A DNA stretch of 64,000 bases. Source: Malus domestica. Its lineage: Eukaryota > Streptophyta > Magnoliopsida > Rosales > Rosaceae. Below, piece by piece: positions 35,301 through 47,300 of the stretch. The notes beneath the pieces are model-generated. The model was not told where the DNA came from, ran no database searches, and saw nothing but the letters and a program-made list of their open reading frames with translations. The position numbers and the translations under genes are program-made. How positions within the stretch are numbered: the first letter of the stretch is position 1; each line of letters starts with the position of its first letter. The stretch is taken from the NCBI RefSeq assembly GCF_042453785.1, contig NC_091675.1:9870501-9934500 (forward strand), written 5' to 3'.

Positions 35301-38300
35301 CCCTTGGGAAACCAAAAAATGTATTGATTGCCATATTTCCTATTTTTCTATGACAAATTTCTCCTCATTAAAATTGCCCTTTATATCCCCCCCAAAAAAT
35401 GATATTTTCTACCTTCTTTCCCATTGTTACCAAGCTTGGGAAAGAAATTTTGCATCTCCCTTCCTCTAGGAAAAGAAATGGGAAATAATTTCCCATGAAT
35501 TCCATTCCGCATACCAAGGCAACCTTAGTGTCGACTGATATACTGGTAGTTTTGTTTTATGAAAATATCAGTGGAAATATGAACTATTAAAAGAAATATC
35601 ATGTAGTTAAAAAAATGACGAAAATTTATCAAAAAATATTGGAGATTTTATGAAAATTTTGGCAAAGCTACAAACACATCAATTAGACATGTAACATAGA
35701 TTGGCATACCCATTGAAATATACAATGCATATGATGAACAGGCAAGATATTTTCTTTTTCTTTTTCTTTTTCCTGTAATAAAAAATTCTTCAAGCTGCTT
35801 CCATACAGCATGAAAATCAGTTTTAAATTGTGTAACATGGAATAATATCCATCCCAAAGACCTTTGGCTTTGAAATCAAATTGGCAGTTTTGGATCGATG
35901 CCAAGAAAAAATAGAAATTTCATTATGTTGTAGGATTTAAACCTTGACAATCACAAAATCTGGAATTTTGCAGGCAAGGTTGAACAAAGTAAAACTCTTT
36001 GAAGCCATGTCAGTATTCTTTGAGAGGTAACTTTACTTTCCTCTTGTTTCTCCACTGTATATATTTTTCTAGGATAGCAATGGCAGTCATTCAACTTGAT
36101 GCAGATCTAGCAGGCCTAGTGGGGATGATCAGCACACATCTGGAGAGTTCATTCGGCGATGTGGACTGTGCCACGAAGCAGATATGGTACTTAGACAAAA
36201 CCGGGTAATTATTCACTTGAGCCTCATTATATTTACGCTTTGCAAAGTTTCTTGCCTAAAATTATTCACTTAAGCCTCATTATCTTAAGTGTGTAAAGCC
36301 TTCAAGAAAACCTGAAGTTTTTGTTTAGCGAACATGTGTCTCTAGGAAGCAAGCTCGTTGCTTTGTTGATATGAAGTCATATAAGCAGGTTTCTTTGTAG
36401 TTATCATCTTTAGTGCTCTCAAAAAGTATAGTTAGCCATAAAAACCAGCATATAAAATATATATCATTAAAATTAGAGATTAAACTCGACAAACTCCTGT
36501 AGCAAGGAACCTTCAAAAAGAGAATAAACCATGTTAACTTTAGAATGAAAAAGGTGTGATTAGTGAAATTAAAATGTTATAAATTTCATTATATCGTTAA
36601 GCCTGATTCATTTTGATGTCTTTTCCTCTTAGAATATAGACCATTGATTAAGGGGATTTGAGTATGTGATGTGATTACAAGGAATTCTAATCGAAATAAG
36701 TGGAAACTTAATCGTTTTACCGAGCTTCCCTTTTTGGATGCTTGGTTTTATTATATTGCTTTAGAGTTCATGTAGTATGTAAATAGAGTATTGTTCAGAT
36801 CTAAGTCTGTACATAGTTGTACTTTCTTGTAAATTATTTTTCAGGGATCTGGCTTTTGTTCTCCAGTTTCCTTTATGGCTGACAGTTATAACTTTGTCAT
36901 AAGTTTATTACTGTTTTATGGAAGTCTACAACCATTTGTAAATTGTAATCATCTCCACCTTTTTTTCTTATGTAATTGTTACGTGTCTTTTGTACAGGAT
37001 GGAAATTTCATGGTTGGATGCTTGGGTTATCCTCAGGTTGGTCCTTGTCTAAGATATACTTATTCTAGTCTAAATTGCATGTTTGTAAGAAGTTTTATCT
37101 GCATTACTTTTAACAGTTTGTTAACAAGAAAGACAATCTATTGGTTATATCATTGTTCTGACCTGACTGGTTAGTATGCCTCCTCATGTCCCCTTTTGTT
37201 TCTCATTTGTTAGTGTATATTTTATATGGAGATCAAGATTAAATCTTGATCAGAGGAAGAAGCAACATAACTGACATCCCTCAAATTGTTCTCTTCATGG
37301 GGCATTATTGGGTATAACCTTTCATGTGTTGCGTTAATTCTACTAGTAGGCTACAGGTTTCCATTTAGAATATTCACTTATATGAATTTTCATTTATTAT
37401 ATTGGTATTAGTAGCCTTAATATTTCTTTATGTTATTTGTAGTCTTTCTATGTTGGCAGTAATATCTAAAGACTAGTGAAGGATACCCATTGCTCTTTGC
37501 AGTCTAACTTAATGATTCTAACATTGTCTTGTGGGCTACTTATGCGTATAGTGGGGACTTAGATGTCTGGAGAAATTTGAATGAAGCATTGGTGGAGGAG
37601 CTATCTGAATTACTACTGCTGTTAGAAAGTGTGCCTTTCTCAAAGTAAACCAGATTCTAGGGAATGATTTTTAGATCCCTAAGGAGAATTTTCATGCAAT
37701 CCCTTTCTCAGATTTCTTTGTGACAGGCTAGAAGTTCCTTCCTTTCAACCTTAAAGGGAAAATTTGGAATGGTAATGGCTTGCTAATGGCGCATGGGAAA
37801 GTCAATATTTGTGATATGGTTCAAATGGGAGAAGCTAATTTTTTTTAGTTTTTAGTTTTTCTTCCCAGTGGTGTTCTCTTTCTAAATGAGATAGGGAAAG
37901 TGTGAATCTCATGTTTCTTTGCTGCTCGTTTTAAGTCTATGGCGGAGGCAGTTGAGGAAGCAAGTTTGAGTTGTTTGTCCAAAATATTGTTGTTGACTGT
38001 TGGAAAGGCATTAGGTGGCTGGAAGGGGCAAGAAAGCTAAAGTAGTGTTTAGTATATGGACTGGGAGCAAATCTTTCGGTTGTAGTGGTATTCAAGGAGA
38101 TTACGTTGTATTCTATTTACTAGGCTGCGTGTTGATGGTTAGAGTTCTTTATTTCTTGGGTCTATGGTTTACTTGTATTTGTTTCCACGTTGTAGCTTAT
38201 CCTTGATTATTTTTGTAGAATAGGAGTTTTTTAGACAAGAAAAGTGTGTGAGAGACCAAGTCATCAAGTCTCCTCTTATTGATCTTCTTTTTTATCTCTT

Positions 38301-41300
38301 TTTTATTTAGGGCTTCGTGAGTCTTTCTCAAATTGGAACTGTTTATTTCTGTTGAAATATGATGTTTGAAATTTTATGAGACTATAAATTAGCTAGAGCA
38401 AGGGAAAAGAAGACAAAGGACCTAAACCAAGTGAGGTGCATCAAGGATGAGGATGGAAAGGTTCTTGCTACAGAGAACGCGGTTAAAGACAGATGGAAAG
38501 GTTATTTTCATAATCTTTTCAATGAAGGACATGAAAGGAGTGCTTCTTTAGGGGAGTTGAGTAACTCAGAAGAGTGTAGAAACTACTCTTTTTATCGTAG
38601 AATCCGGAAGGAAGAAGTGGTTGTAGCTTTGAAGAAGATGAAGCATAGAAAAGCAGTAGGCCCAGACGATATACCAATCGAAGTGTGGAAAGTTTTGGGA
38701 GAGACAGGTATAACATGGCTCACTGACCTTTTCAATAGGATTTTGAAAACGAAGAAGATGCCAAATGAGTGGCGAACGAGCACTTTGGTGCCTATCTACA
38801 AGAATAAGGGTGACGTACAAAATTGCATGAACTATAGGGGTATTAAGCTAATGAGTCATACAATGAAGCTCTGGGAGAGAGTCATTGAGCATAGATTGAG
38901 GCAAGAGACACGGGTTTCGGACAACCAATTCGGGTTCATGCCAGGGCGCTCAACCATGGAGGCAATCTATCTCTTACGAAGATTGATGGAAAGATATAGA
39001 GATGGGAAAAAGGATTTACACATGGTCTTTATAGATTTGGAAAAAGCGTATGATAGGGTCCCAAGAGACATTCTTTGGAGGATTTTAGAGAAGAAAGGAG
39101 TACGAGTAGCATATATCCAAGCTATAAAGGATATGTATGAAGGAGCAAAGACTGCCGTAAGAACTCATGAAGGACAAACCGAAAGCTTTCCCATAACTGT
39201 AGGATTACATCAAGGCTCATCCTTAAGTCCTTACCTTTTTGCGTTGGTAATGGATGAGTTAACAGGACATATTCAAGATGATATTCCTTGGTGTATGCTT
39301 TTCGCAGACGATATAGTGTTGATAGATGAAACTCAGGAAGGGGTAAATGCAAAGCTTAACCTTTGGAGAGAAGTGTTGGAATCTAAAGGTCTTCGCCTAA
39401 GCCGATCAAAGACAGAATATATGGAGTGCAAGTTCAGTGCAAATGGAGGCCAAAACGAGTTAGGGGTGAGGATCGGAGATCAAGAAATACCAAAGAGCGA
39501 CCGTTTTCGTTACCTAGGATCTATCTTGCAAAAGAACGGAGAATTAGATGGAGATCTCAACCATAGAATACAAGCTGGATGGATGAAGTGGAAGAGTGCA
39601 TCCGGCGTGTTGTGTGACCGCCGTATGCCACTGAAGCTCAAGGGAAAATTTTATAGGACGGCAATAAGGCCAGCGATGCTGTATGGCACAGAATGTTGGG
39701 CGGTGAAGCATCAACACATACACAAAATGGGTGTAGCGGAGATGAGGATGCTTCGTTGGATGTGTGGGCACACGAGAAAGGATAAGATTAAGAATGAGGA
39801 TATCCGGGGTAAAGTAGGAGTAGCCGAAATTGAAGGCAAGATGAGAGAAAATCGGTTACGGTGGTTTGGACATGTGCAACGAAGGCCTACTGACGCTCCG
39901 ATTAGAAGATGCGACTATGGGACAGAGGTTCAGGGCCGAAGGGGTAGAGGAAGACCTAGGAAAACTTTGGAAGAGACTCTAAGAAAAGACTTAGAGTACT
40001 TGGATCTAACGAAGGACATGACACAGGACCGAGCACAATGGCGTTCTAAGATTCATATAGCCGATCCCACTCAGTGACTTGGATTTTCCAAGTCTCCAAT
40101 CGAGAAGTTTTCCTCACTCGGGAAATTAAGGGAACACTACCCCAACCTACATGCTCCACTCAGAAAGCTTCAACATACAAGCTTCAACAAAAGAAAATTC
40201 AAAGAACTTAGCGAAGAAGGTTTTGGTGTATTTAACACAATACGTTGAAATGAAGGAAAACTTATTTATTGATATCCCCGATAAGCTACAAATGTGTACA
40301 TATACATGAGTCAAAATAAACAAACAAGAGGGAGCCTTCACAAGGGTTGCTTAGGAGAAGTCTCAGCAGTCGGTAGAGCCCCAGAAAGAGAAGGCACCGG
40401 AGGGGGATCATTCGGAACCTCAGTACTGGACAGAACCCTAGAAGGAGGAGGCATCAGAGGTTGATTATTTGGAGCTTCATTACGCGGTACAGCCCCAGAA
40501 GACGAAGGCAATAAATGCCTTTGGAACAAACCCACAAATCTCTGATGATCAAGTAAAACCTGACCATCAGTTTCCTTCATCTGGTCAAGCTTCCTCTTCA
40601 TGTTTGTAGCATAGTCATGTGCGAGCCGGTGCAACTGTTTATTCTCATGCTTGAGCCCTCTAATCTCCTGTTTGAGACTCATCACCTCAGCCGCCAATGA
40701 TTCAACTTGGCGGGTTCGAGCAAATAGGCGTTGGGCCATATTAGACACAGAACCTGCACACTGAACACTGAGAGCCAGCGAATCCTTAACAGCTAACTCA
40801 TCAGACCGTTTGGAAAGTAGTCTGTTATCTTTGGGAGTGAGAAGGTTCCTGGCCACCACCGCAGCAGTCATATCATTCTTCATCACGGAATCCCCAACGG
40901 TAAGAGGACCAGTAGGGGAGACGAAGGATGGGCGCCATATGTTGTCTGGAGAAGGCGGGGCTGCCTCTTCAACAAGGTTCAAGTCAAAACGACGGTCGGA
41001 GGGGCCAGACATTTTCAAAGGTGTTGAAGAGAGAAGAGGTTGGACAAATCAAGATCTTAGAAGTGCAAGAATGGAGCTTCTACTGGTGGAGATTTCAAGT
41101 GTGCTTTGGAACTTAATGCCAGCCCCTATAAAAATCTGCACTCGACGGATCTTCAGAAATCGAAGAGGCGCCTGCTCAGAAATCGAAGAGGCGTTTGCTT
41201 TCTCAAAAGCTGGGCTGCTTAGAGACCATGAGGGTTGATCTCAGAAATCGAAGAGGCGTTTGCTTTCTCAAAAGTTAGGCTGCTCAAAGACCACGAAGGC

Positions 41301-44300
41301 CGATCTCAGAAATCGAAGAGGCGCTCGCTTTCTCAAAAGCTGGGCTCCTCAGAGACCACGAGGGCCGATCTCAGAAATCGAAGAGGCACCTACTTTTCCA
41401 GCCTTGTCAGCACCTGTCACACGCACACTCAGCTTTGCGGAAATTATGGGCATTCTGTCGAAGACTTCTGAGGAAGTAGAAAACACATGAATCTTACTGT
41501 TCAATCACCCACTTCCCACACGCAACACTAGCTCATGGGTACCACAGATAACTTTGCCAAAGTTCTCTGCCAAAATTGAGCACGTAAAGCTTGCAGCTCC
41601 CACTACATCGCTCTGACCAAGAAAGGTAAAAGAATAGCAAAGAAACAGCACTAACAAAGTTTAGACCCATAAATTTTGAAGGTCTAGCTACCATATTATT
41701 ACCCACAAGGGTAAAGGAACAGTACCACTGCTGGATAATTGGAAAGTCCCTGTGTGTCAACCTCTGTGCTTCGTGGCAAGGTAGACTAGTAAACATGCCC
41801 AACCTTTACTCACACTCGAGAAAACACTACCAATAAGATTGCTTGCTCCAAAATCGAAGAGGCACCGTCCTCCGAATCTCGAGAGCCAGACTCCTAACAT
41901 GACTACTTTCTCAAAAATCGAAGAGAGGGTAAAGGAACAGTACCATTGCTGGATAATTGGAAAATCCCTGTGTGTCAACCTCTGTGCTTCGTGGCAAGGT
42001 AGACTAGCAAACATGCCCAACCTTTACTCACATTCGAGAAAACACTCCCAACAAGATTGCTTGCTCCAAAATCGAAGAGGCACCGCCCTCCGAATCTCGA
42101 GAGCCAGACTCCCAACATGATTACTTTCTCAAAAATCGAAGTGACACTGCTCCCCGAATCTCGAGAGCCAGACCCCCATCATGATTGCTTTCTTAAAAAT
42201 CGAAGATGCATCGTTCTCCGAATCAATCGAAGAGACGCTCGCTTTCTCAAAAGCTGGGCTGCTCAGAGACCACGAGGGCCGATCTCAGAAATCGAAGAGG
42301 CACCTACTTTTCTAGCCTTGTCAGCATCTGTCACACGCACACTCAGCTTTGCGGAAATTATGGGCATTCTGTCGAAGACTTCTCGAGAGCACATACCACT
42401 TTTTCAAAGTGCTCTGACAGAGTTAAAACATGTGAAGCTGGCAGCTCCCACTACCGTGCTATGACCAAGCAGGGTAAAGGAATAGCATTACTACTTGTTG
42501 TTAGGGAGACTCCTATATATGTCGACCTCCATCCCCAACGGACAGGCAGACCTGCAAAAATGTTCAACCCTTCCTCATATTTGAGAGGGCACTCCCAACG
42601 AAGCCTTTCGAAATATTCAGCTTTCTTTCCCCCCGATAATACCTTTGCAAACAAGCTATACTAGAGCAAGAATATCTCATATCATCAGGGTTAAAAGCAA
42701 GAGTATCCCATATCATGCTTTTTCCCTGTCTTTTCCTTTGGCCTTGTTGTTACCTGCAAGACAAGGAGAAAGAGAGCAATCAGTCAGCACTTGGAATCAA
42801 GCTTCCAGCCAGGAACTGACTGCCTGGAACCCCTTACCTGATTACTTACCTGGCATTGCTCTCGAGTACTCATCTTCAACATCTTATGTTTCCAGGGAAG
42901 ATACCGCATCTGCTTGAGGAACAGATAGGGCAAGTGCGAAGGATACAAGGAAGCATGTGGAGACAAGCGTAACAGCACACGTGCCGATACATCCATTACT
43001 CTGTCAAAAGCAAAAGTATCCCATATCAGCAGGGTCGAACGTACTCTAGATTTGATGGACTTGTTTTGACCCTCAAATTCTTCAGTCGGCTCTGGAGGAA
43101 ACCAGAAAACCCTCCAGCTCAGTTCAAGAATAAGCCTGTGGAAAGTTACTTCTTCAAAAGCAAAAGTATCCCATATCATCTCTTCTCATCTTTCTTCTCT
43201 TTATCCTTCATGCTGCTGCAAGATGGGGAGAAGGTGAACAATCAGCCGGAGCTCTGATTGCTTACCTTGTCTGTCACCTCTTTCAGCAGATCCCCTAGCT
43301 CGGCGACTTGGGAGACTCCTACTACATGGTTTGTATCGCGCTTGACCAAGCCTGAAACTACAAGTAAGCTTCAAGTGAAATTGATACATTACCTTGTGCA
43401 TCTCCACCAGTTAAAGATACCACCCCTGGATGGAGGAAGAGTACTTCCAGAGAAGATGCCACATCTACCTATGAGACAGATAAGGCAAGTCAAGACGATA
43501 CCACACTCCGATACTTAGAAGTTTCGTGATTACGAGATCATTGTCTCACAATATTTCCTAATGTCATTTGTACTAAATCATTCACTTGTACTTACTAAAG
43601 GAGAGCTTGAACCTATGTACTTGTGTAAACCCTTCACAATTAATGAGAACTCTTCTATTCCGTGGACGTAGCCAATCTGGGTGAACCACGTACATCTTGT
43701 GTTTGCTTTCCTATCTCTATTCATTTATATACTTATCCACACTAATGACCGGAGCAATCTAGCGAAGATCACAAAAAGCGACCGTTTTTGCTGCCTAGGA
43801 TCTATCTTGCAAGAGAACGGAGAATTAGATGGAGATCTCAACCATAGAATACGACCTGGACGGATGAAGTGTAAGAGTGCATCCGGCGTGTTATGTGACC
43901 GTCGTAGGCCACTGAAGCTCAAGGGAAAATTTTATAGGACGACAATAAGGCCAACGATGTTGTATGGCACAGAATGTTGGACGGTGAAGCATCAACACGT
44001 ACACAAAATGGGTGTAGCGGAGATGAGGATGCTTCGTGGGATGTGTGGGCACACGAGAAAGGATAAGATTGGGCATGAGGATATCCGAGGTAAAGTAGGA
44101 GTAGCCGAAATTGAAGGAAAGATGAGAGAAAATCGGTTCCGGTGATTTGGACATGGGCAAAGAAGGCCGACTGACGCTCCGGTTCGAAGATGTGACTACG
44201 GGACAGAGGTTCAGGGCCGAAGGGGTAGAGGAAGACCTAGGAAAACTTTAGAAGAGACTCTAAGAAAAGACTTAGAGTACTTGGATCGAACGGAGGACAT

Positions 44301-47300
44301 GACACAAAACCGAGCGCAATGGCGTTCTAGGATTCATATATTTGCCGACCCCACTTAGTGGGAAAAGGCTTTGTTGTTGTTGTTTGTTGTTGTATCATAT
44401 TTCATTTACTTGGCATCATTTTGGTCAAATAGTTGTAACACCTATTTGCTACACATTTAGTGTAGGAATGCTGTCTGGCTCCCTGGATCTGTATCAGAAG
44501 CAGCTGTAACAACTAACGTTTGCAATTCATGCACGCCAGGTTTCTTTCTGTTATTTTGTTTCCTTAAAGCTGCCTAAATAAATGATACAAATGCAATTTA
44601 AGATGTGCTTAAATATGAGGATTCATATATTACATATAATATATATAAATAATATATCAGTCCCTTCCGTTGAGGGATCCATCAACAAAAGGGGGCTGTA
44701 TAATATGCATGTATGTAGAATCGATGGAAACTTCAAATATCATCTGGATGCTGAAGGGTAAAAGTCGTCAAGTTATTCCATCTATACCTGAACTTTGTTT
44801 ATGCCGTCGCATGTTTAGTTTTTTGTTTTTGCAAAATGAACCAGTTTTTAATATTTGTATGATGAGGAAATTACTTAAAGAATCGTCTCTTTCGTTACTA
44901 TGATAGTTATATGTTCCAAAGTGGGAGAAACCTGGTTTTAATCTCTGACCAATCTTTTCAAATGCATCAACTGAAAGGGGTGGTTCTGTCAGGGATTCCC
45001 CTTTTTACATGCATCCACTGTACCATACAGAACAAGGGGAGTTGCATTATGATGGAAGGCATGCACACATATCGGTTTTAATATTTTGTTTGTGAGAGGG
45101 GAAATACATGGGGGAACAAAGGGACGAAGAAGAGCGGATGAAGGATGGTGGGAGAGATGTAGAAGAAATGTACAAAGAAAGACGCTCAAAATGAAAATTC
45201 AAAACCGAAAACTAGTTTAAGTTCTTTTTCACTTTCAATATTATTCTTCTGTTCCTCATCCCACCTCTTCCATCACCCACATCCCTTCTTTCCCCAATTA
45301 CTTTTCTTCATATCTCAATCAAAACAGTGAAAACTAAAAACAAAAGACGAAATGGTTATCAATTGGACTTTCCGTTATTGGTTTTAAGTTTCGATATTTT
45401 TGTTTGGGATGGAGAGGAAATATGTGGGAGAAAGGAGCGATGAAGCAGGGTAGAGGGAGGGTGGTGGGAAGGAGGATGGAGAAATGGAGGAGAATATATG
45501 AAACAAAAACTTGAAAGTGAACAACTAAAAGATGTTTTCAGTTTATTTATACCTTCTTTCCACATCTACTTCAGCTCCCTTTCTGGATCATTCATTCTTC
45601 TCTTATATTTCCCCTTCATAGGAAATAAAAACTAAAACAAAATGTTTACAAACATGGTATTAGCTTACCGAACCTAAAACAACAAAGCATAAAATCCATT
45701 GAAAAAACTGGCAACAGACAAACCAATCCAGAAAGCACTCAGTGTTGAATTGTTGGAAGAGATTCCTAAAGGTATCGTTTGGTTTGCAGACGGGACGGGA
45801 CGGAACGGAGAGGGAGCAAAGATGCCCTCGGATGGAAACAAGGAGGAAGAAGGAGACAGAGAGGTTATAATTTTGTGTTCCACGGATGTGGAATGAGTCG
45901 TTCTAGGGGGGTGAGGTGGAACGAAAATTCACCCAAAACTTGTCCCGTGGAACTGCGCGTTCCACCCGTTTTAAGTGCACCAAACGTGGGACGGAACGCC
46001 TTGTCCCACTCCGTTCCGTTCCGTCCCACGTACCAAACGGTACCAAAGAGATGAAAAATGGTCTTACTCTATACCCAGTTGCTCCCAGCACCTCACATTG
46101 TCACATATCCTTCTTTCAGTCCATTCAAATTCTCACATTGCTCCCAGCCCCCACAGAAAAACATGCCTCTGGCAAAATAAAGCCACACTCTGCTGACTTG
46201 GCGCAACACAGATTGGCCTCCTTGAACTTTAACACAAGGGAAGGGCATTCAGCAACTCAACCAAACCGTAAAACAGGTCTTTCCAGGCTTTAATAATTCC
46301 ATCTCAAATGAAGCGGACATGCAGTCATCCATACATAATACTTCTCAGAGTCTAAAATCAATGGAGTACTAAAATTGTACGGGTCTAACTAGGGTATATT
46401 AACTGAGTACAAAAAACAAAAGTCGAGCCCATAAATACAATTAGTGGTGTTGCAGTACTGTATTATTTTTTACTTTGGTGCTCACATGCACCCACTCCTA
46501 AACTGTTCCCATTTTTTGTCACTGAAATTGTGGAGGTCATGTAATTCACCTTCTTTAAAGCATCATATGGTACAGGTTGTCCACTAGTTCTGTGTGTTAC
46601 TGCTCGTATTATTTTGGATCTAATTTTTTTAATATATTTATTTATTTTTCAGGTCCTGTTTACTTGATTCAATTTACATTTCGGCGGCTAGAAATACCAC
46701 CAAACTATAGTGCCAACCATTTGGGTAAGTGCAGCATAAAGTAAGATTAGCTTTGAGTTTTTCAGGGTGCTTGAGATTGCCTTCAATAGATTGTTCTCTA
46801 GCTTTTGAATGGAAGTCATTTCCTTTTCCATTTTGCTCCTTGTCTTCATTAATCCATCAAATGATTCAGAGAATTCCATCATGCGTGTGTTTGCATACTA
46901 AATATTAAGCCATTACACCATGCATTGTTGGTCTAGTATTGTTCATTGAATGAAGTTGGATTGGGGTGCTGAAAAAGGCTTCTTTACTGAGAGGATGGGC
47001 CTCAAATCTGACTTGGAGTCTATCTGAGTAGAGTAATCGGACATGATGATTCTTAAATTGTTTCTCAGTTCCATATTCATTTAAAACTTAACATTCATTC
47101 TCTCTAGGCTTCTAGTGTCTGGAAGTTTATGATTCCATAGTTGGTCTAACATGAAATTCATACATATGTGCAATCAGGTTGCATTGGCGGCTGTGATGAG
47201 ACTTTTAGACAGTTGACGGAAATCTGTGGAACTGGTTCTCGGTTATCAGGTTTGTGTTGTGAGTAATTGTTTGAAATTAATCGAACCAATTTACCTTTTC

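Larger units (their letters stand above)
40066..43773 (+). mobile_element. Fragment of an LTR element related to 4655-13290 (copy B)
   Basis: Corresponds to about 9589-13240 of the full element: the PPT-like duplicate, the antisense ORF region, the 65-bp repeats and the noncoding 3' part. It then jumps to the R-U5 part of the LTR (about 43537-43770), missing the terminal PPT and U3 with its CCAAT module. It includes a 218-bp tandem duplication of its own. The left end is fused to RTE through the shared CCACTCAGTG, and the right end is fused to RTE at about 43773. Confidence 0.8.
37037..44460 (+). other. TOP3A intron 18 (7.4 kb), filled with mobile DNA
   Basis: The donor is at 37037 after Tyr-Pro-Gln. 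The acceptor TAG at 44458-44460 precedes Cys-Arg-Asn-Ala-Val-Trp. Contents in order: about 0.5 kb of plain intron, a LINE zinc-finger remnant, an RTE element, an LTR-element fragment and a second RTE 3' end. Only about 65 bp separates the RTE tail from the acceptor. Confidence 0.75.

Noticed and set aside
36061..36104. Earlier acceptor for TOP3A exon 17 at about 36073
   Set aside because: Using it gives either the wrong frame for the Cys finger or an in-frame TGA. The acceptor ending at 36104 keeps the conserved frame.
45916..46293. ORFs of up to 125 codons in TOP3A intron 19
   Set aside because: They start in a MITE interior and run into intron DNA; no family similarity.
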